From positions 71,824,154 to 71,888,153 of the forward strand of contig CM065298.1 in NCBI GenBank assembly GCA_032871835.1: a DNA stretch of 64,000 nucleotides, given 5' to 3'. Positions 34,701 to 44,349 of the stretch are shown one piece after another. Positions within the stretch are counted from its first letter, which is position 1. Each line of letters opens with the position of its first letter. The DNA is from Dipteronia dyeriana (Eukaryota > Streptophyta > Magnoliopsida > Sapindales > Sapindaceae). A model generated the notes under the pieces. The model was not told the origin of the DNA. It saw nothing but the letters and a program-made list of their open reading frames with translations, and did no database searches. Made by a program: the position numbers and the translations under genes.

Positions 34701-35763
34701 GATACTACAGGAAATCCACGGTGGAGTATGCGGAAACCATACTAGGGGTAAAATTTTAGCACACAAGATACTTAGGCAAGGTTGTTATTGGCTCACTTTA
34801 TTCTCAGATGCACAGCGATGTTCGGAAAGCTGCAATGCATGCTAAAGGATTGCTAACGATATCCGACACCCCCTAAACAACTTAGAAACCTTACGTCCCC
34901 ATGGCCATTTGCCATGTGGGGCTTGGACTTAATTGGCCCAATGCCAGCAGGGAAAGGGGGTGGAGCGAGCATACAATAGTAGCCGTTGACTATTTTACGA
35001 AGTGGGCAGAAGCTGAAGCATTAGTGCATATCACAGAAGCAAATACCACAAATTTTGTGAAGAAAAATATACTCTACATGTTTGGAGTCCTAAAAACTGT
35101 CATCACTGACAACGGCACCCAATTCGATAATCTGAAATTCAGACAGCTGTGCAAAGAATACCAAATTGCCAATCACTAAGCCACACATGCCCACCCTTAA
35201 ACAAATGGGAAAGCTGAAGTAGTAAACAAAATCATCAAGCATACACTCAAAGCAAAGATAGATGCCAAGAAAGGAAGTTGGGTTGAAAATTTTCCCGAGG
35301 TATTATGGGCATATCGGACGACAACAAGAACTTCAATAGGAGAGACTCCATTCATTTTAGCGTTTGGAATAGAAGTTGTTATCCCCATAAAAATATCATA
35401 TGCATCACCCAGGGTCAGGCTATATAATGAAGACCAGAATGTTGATATGTTGTTACAAAGTCTAGATAGGCTAGGAGAGAAAAGGGAGAAGTCCCAAATA
35501 TGAAATATGGCATATCAACAAAGAGTAGCTGCCACTACAATTCTCATGTTCGAGTCAGGAAATTCCAATTAGGAGACCTGGTACTCAGAAATGTGTCGCT
35601 GAATACAAAAAAATAAAGTTGCAGGTTCCTTGGCTGACAAGTGGGAAGGCCCGTACAAGAATGAATGAGTAGCTGGTCATGGAGCATATTGGATTGCACG
35701 ACTAGATGGAGGGGTATTACCCCGACCATGCAACACCCAATATTTGAAGATTTTCTATCCTTA
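34701..35763 (+). pseudogene. Tat integrase (copy 2)
   Basis: Zinc-binding HHCC region at about 34705-34860 (EIHGGVCGNHTRG, AHKILRQG, later ESCNAC). Core: WGLDLIGPMPAGKGGG with the first Asp (34920), VAVDYFTKWAEAEAL, KTVITDNGTQFDN with the second Asp (about 35100), NGKAEVVNKIIKHTLK with the Glu (about 35210), then WAYRTTTRTSIGETPF. The C-terminal part has GSLADKWEGPYK and PRPCNTQYLKIFYP, ending at the TAA at 35761. It should cut and join target DNA; several stops make it inactive. Confidence 0.88.
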
Positions 35764-36689
35764 AAATTTTGTTTCCTTTTTAGTTAGGACAATTTTAGTC
35801 ATGTTAATTATCAGCTTTGAAATATAAATCAAAGTTGGTTTTGCAGTTATAAATAAAAATCAAACTCGAGATTTCTGAAATATAAAGCATATGATAATAC
35901 GAACATATGAAAGACGAGCATGATAATAAGAACATGCAAATAGAATGCTCGGGACCATTAATTTGGTAAAATTCCTGAATGGGCGGAGAAGCTCGAAGGA
36001 GCACGCCAGCCAAGCAAGGTCAGTCGACCTTAGTAAAAAGGCAAACCCGATGCACCAGATTCTGAAAATGACTCGGGGCTGTGTTAAGAAGTTCAAAAGC
36101 TTAACGAATCAGTAAACCCTTACACATACAAAACTAGGGAGACATCCTCGATAACTTGTGCGAGGACTCGAACATATGATCATGGTTAGCCTTGATGTAA
36201 TGTTTGGGTAACAACCGAGTATGAAATACGAGTAAATCTACTCGCTTGTTTCAAGATGGCTCGGTTATATAAGTCAGTTTAATAAGATACTTGGCATTAA
36301 AAATAGCTCAAGGAAACAAAACCAAATTTAATAAGATACTCGATGAAGTTACTAGAACAAAATTAATCAGTTTAAAAAGATACTTGGCACAAATAAATTT
36401 CATTAACCAGTTTAATAAGATACTTGGCATAAAGAAATTGCATTAGCCAGTTTAACAAGATTTGGCAGAGATTGCGTTAGCCAGTTCAATAAGATACTTG
36501 GCGTTAGAAGCAACTCCATATAATAAAACCAAGTTAGATAAAATATTCGGTACTCGGTACTCTGTGAAATTTCTTGAGCAATAAGTCGGCGTGATTAAAC
36601 CACTTGGTTTTCTGAATTAAACAATTCACAAATATGAAACTTCATTGATAAAAATCTTTACAAATGCGGAAAATCTTTACAAAAAATGA
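35764..36689 (+). repeat. Spacer with tandem repeats between pol and the antisense gene
   Basis: At about 36263-36505 five to six irregular units of 35-55 bp occur, each built on CAGTTTAATAAGATACTTGG. The rest (35764-36260) is AT-rich without ORFs. Tat/Ogre-type elements often carry such internal tandem repeats at this place, and they can seed satellite DNA. The spacer also contains the 3' UTR of the antisense gene. Confidence 0.7.
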
Positions 36690-39663
36690 CTAAGGCTGGG
36701 AAGAGGATTTGGAACTCTTGCCGATGCTCAGGTCAGGCACCATTTCATAATCACAGAGGAGACTTTCATTTGAAGGCCAAGCAATTGTGTCGACCGAATC
36801 ATCCATCCACTCGCTGTAATCTACTCCAGGGATCGGGCCAACATCAGGCGCGAACCTTCTACGTCGGATTCCTGACTGGAGTAGAAGGTCGAGAGAGAAT
36901 GCTCTGATGGAACCTCCAAATGCATAGGATGGGGCTCTTTACCTCAGCTAGAGCAGTAAGCTCTCCACTATTTCATCTAAGTCCGAAGAGATTCCAGGGA
37001 CCGGTCCACGTGTTACTTGATCGACAGCTCCCAGTTGATTTGGGCTTTATCAGTTGCCTGATTCTTGACTTTAAAAAATTCAACAGATGAAACTAACCCT
37101 CGCTGAAATTCCCGAAGGAGAAGGGCATCATAAGTTAGGGACCTTTTGAAATGATCGACCCCCTGGACTTCAAGTTCCAGCCTGGCCTCCTTTGATAGGA
37201 ACTCGACCGTCAAAGCTTGGCGTTCCAAGTCTTCGATCTTCTGCTCATAGGATGACTTGGACTGCTCCGCTTCCTGTTCGGCTTTGAGCATCGATTCCTG
37301 GGCAACAAACAGTAAGTTTTGAAACGACATAGCCTTCTCCTCTACCAAATAACCTCTTTACTCGGCTTCCACTTGCTTAGCCAAACAGTGGTCGGCACAC
37401 ATCTTGGCAGAGCTCACCTCTTTTTGATAAGCCGATTCGACCCGAGCACTGCTATCCTCACTCTTTTTCAGTTGAGCTTCAAGATGCCTTATTGGATCGG
37501 CTTGATGTTGTTGCGTCTAAACCAACTCAGCAAACTCGGCCACCATCTACAAGGAAGTTAAATTAAAAATCTAGCAAGCAAAAGATTTGAAAAAAGTTAG
37601 GAGTATAACGTACATAAGATGCGCCGTTGAAAATATTCTGAAGACGGCTCTTTAAAGAAGTATCTCTGAAGCATCTCTGAAGCATCTCTAGTGGTCATCC
37701 CTAATGAAAGCCCGATCGGATGACATCACCCTCAACATATCCTAGGGAGAAGGATAGGAAAGGCCTCCCGAGGATTTAGCCCTTACATCTTCAGCCTCAG
37801 GAGGAAAGAAGCCCTTGTTCGGATCAGAAGTTTTCGGTCCTACTGATGCTGCAACGTGAACGCTCGGGGGAATCTCAGCCTCGGTATCTTCATCACTTGA
37901 TTCAATGAATGAAACTACCCGAGGGACCTTATGAGGACGAGCAGGATAGTCGACCGTTTTCCATTTCTCAGTCTGAGTACGATGTAAGCTGAGATCAGTC
38001 GAAGGATCTAAAAAAGTCAGGATCGAGGTTTGCTTATCCATCAGAGGTTTTATCTCCATCCCCGGCATTTAAACGCTTGGTAGAAACCTCAATCGGGGAG
38101 TTTGACTCACTAGGCCCCTCACCAGGACCATCACTTTGCCTTCCCTCATCTTCAGGCAATTTCTGAGTGTGGTCAGCAGGGCCACTCGGACCATTAGATT
38201 CCTCTACGGTCAACCGAATGACCTTTTTGGGGACGTACTCAAGGATCTTCTCTTCAGCCTCATCAGATTCCTCATCCGATTCAGGCGAGGCAATGCCTTC
38301 CTTGCTTTGACGAGAAGCTTTTTTTTAGCTCGCCTGAAGGATCGATTTTACTTGGCGAGCTTGAACGTTACAGACGATGTCCGAGTCATACACTTAATGA
38401 TAAAAGGAAATAAGTCAGAATATAAAAAGCGAAATTAAAAAAATAAGGGAGGGGATAGGAAGACCACTTACGTCGCCTGCGATAGCCTAAAATCTGGCTA
38501 AAGAGGCAATCTCTATCATCTTTTTCTCGCTGCAAAGATAGGACCTGCTCTTTTTTTCCAAAGTACGCACTGCAGCCCGAACAAGTCTGGTCAGCTCAGC
38601 ATCAAAGAATTCAAGATTTTTCTTGTTCCATATGTCAGGGGAACAGAAAAAGCGGGAAACCTTTAACAACGTCCGATTCTCCTCGACTGAAAGAGTAACT
38701 TGAAGGCCTAAGTTCCCTCCGGCAAAAAAACAATTGTTCTTCCAGTGCTTGTTCGACAAAAGGAATCCTCATACAAAACCTCTCTTTTTGGCATCATCAG
38801 AGATGTCAACTCTCCGGTTTACTTTTGTCCCCTCGGGGACCTAGCAATCTGGTAGATTGGACATAAGAAAATAAGTCCATGTTCGACCAGAATGCCTTAG
38901 TGTATAGAAGTGCCTGATTTAACTCAGGGAAGGCGGCGACAGGTTCATCCGGCTCCACATATGCCACATGCACATCAAGATTTTATAGCTATTCAGGGCC
39001 AGTTGGGCTGGAGCGATCCTTGCTTCAGCAAGAAACTAGGCAATAAACGGTTGAAGAGGAAGAGTGACACCGTAACAAAGCATGGACCCATAAATTGCCA
39101 CCATACCCGGGGGAGGGTTCCATACGACTCTATCACCAGCAGGAGACATTGTAATTAAGCCATCCAAATCGAATCAAGCACGATACTTCTCGATCTCATC
39201 TTCCTCGACTACATTCGGCTCGGTGTCATACCCACTCGGGTGATCGACAGAAAAAGAGATACTAGATGTTCTAAACTCCTCTTCAACGTCCTTCTTATCA
39301 ACAATTTGCTCCCTGATTCGAATGCTGCCCGAACTATGTTTGTGGACCTCATTTTGCTTTGATGTTTTTCCATTCTAGATCGAAAAGGTACCCTGTGATC
39401 AGAAACGATAGATTCAGAACTAGATAATCAGAACTAGATGTTTCAGAAATAAAATGGACTTCGGGGTAAAGCCCGGAAATGTCAACATCTAAAAAAGGAG
39501 GTTCATCAGGAGGGATCTCCCGCAATAGTCTATGAACGCAAGAAACCAGTTGAAAATTTCCATGTTCAAGTGTTTCAAAGGCTATAGTAAAAAGATGATG
39601 ACGAGAAGATGAATCTATTAAAACTAACCTTTGAAATAAAGAAACCTGTTGTAAAAACTTCAA
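36690..39663 (-). pseudogene. Antisense gene of Tat element, copy 2
   Basis: Minus strand, from about 39663 (KFLQQVSLFQRLVLI) to a TAG at 36692-36690 after SIGKSSKSSSQP. Spliced length would be about 940 codons. Introns 38471-38393 (79 nt, GTAAGT...AG) and 37613-37547 (67 nt, GTACGT...AG) match copy 1 in position and phase. Domains in order: N-terminal region with FLDVDISGLYPEVHF; the PF04195-like part (about 39150-38800, more damaged here than in copy 1); SPDIWNKKNLEFFDAELTRL; an acidic Ser/Glu-rich middle; and a coiled coil (QNLLFVAQESMLKAEQEAEQ, YEQKIEDLERQALTVE). It ends with a conserved acidic tail containing YSEWMDDSVDTIAWP. Several stops and frameshifts are present. It faces pol, so transcription from both sides would give complementary RNA over the pol 3' end and spacer. 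Function unknown. Confidence 0.78.
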
Positions 39664-40114
39664 CGGAGAATAGAGGTTTTTTACGCAATGAAATCTGGGT
39701 TGGAAATTTCTGGCTTGAGTTTGCGAGAATAAACCAAAAAAACCCCGTTCAGTGGAGCATTTAAGGGGATAATGGCACGAAGCTCTAGGATCTCAAGAAA
39801 CGGGAAAAAAATCAAATACAGATTTGACAAAGTAGGTGGCGCACTTAGAGACGCGTAGGTCGTTTCCCATAAATGGTATCGAGAAATGAAGCGGTGGAAG
39901 ACACGTGTTAAGAGAAGAACTGACCAAGACCGTCAGGACTCCAAAACGTCACAATCATTGAGATTTCACGTGAGGGGGCAATTTGAATTTACATGGTCAC
40001 CATTAAGACACATCATTATGACAAGACATTTACTCTGGCATAAATGAGGTGCAAAATATTAAAGGGTTGATTAAAATACTTTCGCTTTGAACAAATTCCT
40101 ATTCAGTAAAAAAT

Positions 40115-40129
40115 ATTTTAAAGGGGTAT
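40115..40129 (+). other. Polypurine tract of Tat copy 2
   Basis: AAAGGGG immediately upstream of the 3' LTR. Copy 1 has AAGGGGG at the same place. It would prime plus-strand DNA synthesis. Confidence 0.65.
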
Positions 40130-41001
40130 TGTCAAATGTAAATTTTATCAGATGTACACGTCATTGACAAGATGGATAAGATTACCAGATAGACATCCGA
40201 ATAGGCATTTAGAAACTATCCCGTAAGATATCACCAAAGAATAGAAACCCGAGTAAGTATAAATGCAAGTATTGAGCAAGACCTACTCGGGATCAACTGA
40301 CATCATGTTCTACTAGGTATCAACTGACGTCATGTTCTACTCGTGATCAGCTGACATCATGTTCTACTCGGGACAAATATGAAGAAATCCGAATAGAGAA
40401 ATCCAGTACATAACTCGCATACGAACAAAGAGTCATTAAAATACGCAAAAATATCCACGTCGAAGAAGAATTCTAAGAAGGATAGAATACCAAATAGGAA
40501 AAAGATTCCAAATCAGACAACAACTTTATTACTTCAAGAAGACTACGCATTTGTAAGGAAATAAGTCCTAAATGGACTATATTACTAGAGTCCCATTCGA
40601 TCTTCATACAAATCTCCGAAATAGGAAAGAAGATAAATACTACTCCAACAAGTAACCAATTGTAATTAAATACAAAAATCTTTCACTACTTGTACAAAAA
40701 GGATTATGGTTCTATATGCATATAAATAGACCCATAATCTCGTCATAAGAATATATAGAAGAGTATAGAGAGAAAAAAAAGAGATCAAGAGTTGTAAATC
40801 TTTATTTCAACAGTGGATTTTGGCTCGGTTGTTTGTTCAACCACCCGTGGATGTTTCTCCGATCACCGGAGTTTTACCACGTAAAACTTGTGTCTATGTC
40901 TAACTAGTTTCAAATAGCATTTTCCTTCTCTTTCTCTTTGAGGTCATGGCTAAAATCCAATCTTGTTGACTTTCTCACACATCGAGAAATTGACGCCAAC
41001 A
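40130..41001 (+). repeat. 3' LTR of Tat copy 2
   Basis: TGTCAAATG to CAACA, 872 bp, followed by the duplication GTGTT (41002-41006). It has three U3 repeats like the 5' LTR but with different point changes, so the two LTRs have diverged since insertion. TATA box ATATAAATAG near 40721. Confidence 0.93.
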
Positions 41002-41090
41002 GTGTTAGTTCTAGAATTTCAGCTAGATTTGGTGCTATTTAGTACCAATTCTTCTAAAAAAACAAATGAAAATATATTTTTAATTGCTTA

Positions 41091-41624
41091 TGAAAAACGT
41101 ATAAACTGAGTAGAGAAAAACAAGAGTAACTAGCAAAAGAAGAAAAAGAATTGAATTTGTAAAAATGAAGATAATATGAACACCATGAATGGAGCTACAA
41201 AGCTAAGCATATCTTGCTCTGTATTTCTCTTTTTTATTGAAAAGGATGAATTCAATTTTTAATGCTATATTTGTATATGTTTATATATACACACATGAGG
41301 TCACATTTTTTCTGTGAACCAAATTCTTAGAGAATTGTAACAAACTTGTAACTAACTCTATAACAACCTGAGTGTGATTTTTCGCTAAGAATTTCTTCTA
41401 AAAGCCTTGCCAGGTCAGCTTGGATAATTTAGCTCTTAGAGCTGATTCAATCACAGTTATAGTCTTTAAATTGTGATTGATCATACTGCTTACAATGCTG
41501 GTCTATTGAGTGTTATTGTGGACCAGCTACAACCGATAGAGCAAAGATTAAATTGTTACGTTTACAAACAGAGACAATTGAGATTGAATTAATATGTTTA
41601 TTAACAGAGGCACAAGCCTTATTA
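41091..41624 (-). repeat. 3' LTR of the deleted copia element
   Basis: Matches 43680-44231 (for example AACACCATGAATGGAGCTAC and GAGGTCACATTTTTT). Lies next to the purine tract. It is slightly shorter than the 5' copy because a CTCTAAACTGTGATTGATC segment is repeated in the 5' copy (about 44048-44090). Confidence 0.88.
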
Positions 41625-41681
41625 TCCCCCTTCAAACTGAACCTTGGTGAATAAGCAAGATTCAGTTTGGAGCAAAGAAAA

Positions 41682-42503
41682 TCAAAACGAGTCTGAGAGA
41701 GAGCTTTTGGAATTCTGTTGGAACATGTTGGACCACAAGTTGCTTATTCGCAATTTTTTCATGCACAAAGTGAACATCAATCTCAATATGCTTGGTTTGA
41801 GCATGGAACACAGGATTTTTAGCCAAAGCCTCAGCACTTGAGTTGTCACACTATAGAATAGGACAAGCAGGTTAGGAAACACCAAGCTTGATAAATATAG
41901 ATGACAACCATAAGACCTCTGTTGGGGCCTGAGACAAGCCATATATTCAGCTTCAGAGCTGGAACGAGCCACTACTTTCTGTTTTCTAGAGCTCCAAGTG
42001 ATCAAATTGGGACCTAAGAATACACAACACCCATTTGTGGAACGCTTATCATCAAGGCAAGAACCCCAATCAGCATCAATATAAGCTTCTACCTTTAGAA
42101 AAGCAACAGGTTGAAAGAAGAGACCAAGATCAGCTGTGCCTTTCAGATAACACAATATTCTCTTACAAGCCATCCAATGAACATCAGTAGGTACTGAAAG
42201 AAACTGACTTAATTTGTTCACAACAAAGGCTATATCTAGTCTAGTATGAGTTAGATACTGGAGAGCCTCTATTGTACTTCTGTATAATGACGGATTAACA
42301 AATGGAGCATCATTATTGACAGATAAAATATCACTGGTGCTGATAGGTGTGGAGCAAGGTTTGGAATGTTCCAACTTCGTTTTGAGTAGCAGATCGACAA
42401 CATATTTTGACTGTGTAAAATATATCCCATCAGTAACATATTTTGATGGAAGATTGCCTATATCATATGTGATATGATTTGTTGCCCCACTATCTATGTA
42501 CAT
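41682..42503 (-). pseudogene. Protease start fused to RT end and RNase H (copia)
   Basis: One open frame on the minus strand. It begins with the protease motif YIDSGATNHITYDIG and passes straight into RT-end sequence YFTQSKYVVDLLLKTKLEHS. That is followed by CSTPISTSD, YRSTIEALQYLTHTRLDIAF and the RNase H part: AYIDADWGSCLDDKRSTNG (Asp), SRKQKVVARSSSEAEYMA (Glu). After about 41890 the frame is wrong and the last Asp is lost. The fusion needs a deletion of the pre-integrase, integrase and most of RT. Whether it arose in the genome or during reverse transcription cannot be told. Confidence 0.85.
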
Positions 42504-42565
42504 TGCTGGGTCTGAGACTGACTCTAGTGTAGCAAAGTAAGCAGCAGTTTGTTGATTGTAGTTAA

Positions 42566-43500
42566 CTAGATTGTAATTGGTCTGTGGAATCTAAGTGAAA
42601 TGAGCTTGAGCAAAGTGTGGGTAACCAGATCCTTACATGTTTCCAAGACTTTAATTTCCTTTGTTGTTGCCTTGCCAATTATGGTCAAACCTTTTGTAGC
42701 ACTGCAAAGCTGAATGACCTTGTTTGCTACACAATTGGCAAAACAGTTTGTTACCATTATTCCACTTTCCACGATCTCCTCGACCACGGCCTCTACCATT
42801 ACCATTTCCATTTCTGACACCATTACTATTTTGTCCCCCCTCTATAACCATCATTAGTGTTAGTCACATAATGAGTAAAAGTTCTAGTAATATCAAGATG
42901 AGTGCTAGTATTTAATTGTTGATTACGTTGCTCATGAACCATCAACATATACTGAGCCTCTTGCATGGATACTTTGTTATGTAGTGATGTTATAACACTA
43001 ATAATTGGATCATAGTCATGACCGAGACCATTGAGAACACTCAACACCATAGCAAACTCAGTAGCTATTTGACCAACAGTCCTTAGATTATTTCTAAAAA
43101 TCTTTATCTTCAAGAAATACTCTGAAATTGACAACGAACCTTTCTTTATGGTTAGCAATTCTTGTTTGAGTTGATAAACTTTGGCCATTGATTGTTGTGA
43201 ATGCAGGTTTTTCAAAGTGTTCCAAACTTCAAGAGAGGTTAAGCACTCTATTACCTGTCCAATAAGATCTTGACTCAGTGTTTAGAGAAACCAGCTGAGA
43301 AGTATTTGATCAGCTCTCCTCCAAGCATTGTAGGTTGTGTTGATCACCATCTCTCTCTGAACTTCTTCTTCAGTATGATTACTAGATTCAACAAACTTTG
43401 GTGGACATGACTTCAGGCTAGAAATCAGATCTTCAAGCTCCAAAGCTTGAATAATTGGAAGCACTTGTGCTTTCCAATAGATGAAATTGTGTGTATCAAG
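42566..43500 (-). pseudogene. Copia gag (deleted element)
   Basis: Minus strand. PIIQALELEDLISSLKSCPP and AWRRADQILLSWFL (43464-43282) come first. After a stop, NLHSQQSMAKVYQLKQELLT, YFLKIKIFRNNLRTVGQ and VLNGLGHDYDPIISVI (43215-42826) follow, matching the copia gag UBN2 type. The zinc knuckle FCQLCSKQGHSALQCYKRF (about 42740) is complete (CX2CX4HX4C). A frameshift near 42840 separates it from the rest. Confidence 0.87.
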
Positions 43501-43679
43501 TTTGATTGATACCTAAAAATTCAATACATTCACAATTGAAGTTAGATCCATTGAGGACAAAGAAACAGAAGACAAAACTTCTTAAGTATGATGAATCACA
43601 ACATTATGTGTGCGATAGATAGTAGAATTAGCAGAGTTTGATTCCATTTGACGATTTGTCTTTTGTTGCTCTGATACCA

Positions 43680-44231
43680 TGAAAAACTTATAAACTGAGC
43701 AGAGACAAACAAGAGTAACCAGCAAAAGAAGAAAAAGAATTGAATCTGTAAAAATAAAGATAATATGAACACCATGAATGGAGCTACAAACTAAGCATAT
43801 CTTGCTATGTATTTCTGCTTTTATTGAAAATAATGAATTCAGCTTTTAATGCTATATCTGTATATGTTTATATATACACCTGAGGTCACATTTTTTGTGT
43901 GAACCAAATCCTTAGAGAATTGTAACTAACTTGTAACTAACTCTATAACAACCTGAGCTGTGATTTCCCCCCAAGAATTTCTTCTAGAAGCCTTACCAGG
44001 TCAACTTGGATAATTTAGCTCTTGAGCTAATTCAATCATAGTTATAGTCTCTAGATTGTGATTGATCATACTCTCTAAACTGTGATTGATCGTACTATTT
44101 ATAATGTTAATCTACTGAGTGTTGTTGTGGACCAGCTACAGCTAATAGAGTTGAGATTGAATTGCAACGTTTACAAACAGAGGCAGCTACGATTGAGTTA
44201 CTATGTTTATCAAGAGGCAGTAGCCTTAATA
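43680..44231 (-). repeat. 5' LTR of the deleted copia element
   Basis: Lies beside the primer-binding site at 43670-43679 and ends at the GCTTA duplication. On the minus strand it would promote the gag transcript. Confidence 0.88.
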
Positions 44232-44349
44232 GCTTATTTAGCATTTTTCCATAAAAAGCGCCTTTATTAACAAAAAAAACCTTTTACCAAAATAAGAAAA
44301 TCTGACGATACATTGGATGCAGTGCTGAGCGGGGCTCTATGCCATTGAA

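Larger units (their letters stand above)
29631..41001 (+). mobile_element. Tat-lineage Ty3/gypsy retrotransposon copy 2, complete structure
   Basis: 11,371 bp with 5-bp duplications GTGTT at 29626-29630 and 41002-41006. Order: 5' LTR, primer-binding site, gag, protease, RT, RNase H, second RNase H, integrase, spacer with tandem repeats, antisense gene, purine tract, 3' LTR. Integrase after RNase H marks Ty3/gypsy; a second, archaeal-type RNase H and an antisense gene mark the Tat lineage. All coding parts contain stops, so the element is inactive on its own. It is in the same orientation as copies 1 and 3. Confidence 0.95.
41091..44231 (-). mobile_element. Internally deleted Ty1/copia element
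   Basis: Flanked by GCTTA at 41086-41090 and 44232-44236. LTRs of 534 bp (41091-41624) and 552 bp (43680-44231). On the minus strand the LTR begins TATTAAGG/TAATAAGG and ends TTTTTCA, so the start is TA rather than the usual TG. The primer-binding site is TGGTATCAGAG (minus of 43670-43679) and a purine tract AAGGGGGA lies at about 41625-41632. Gag and protease start are present, but integrase and most of RT are deleted. Total 3.1 kb. Confidence 0.9.
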
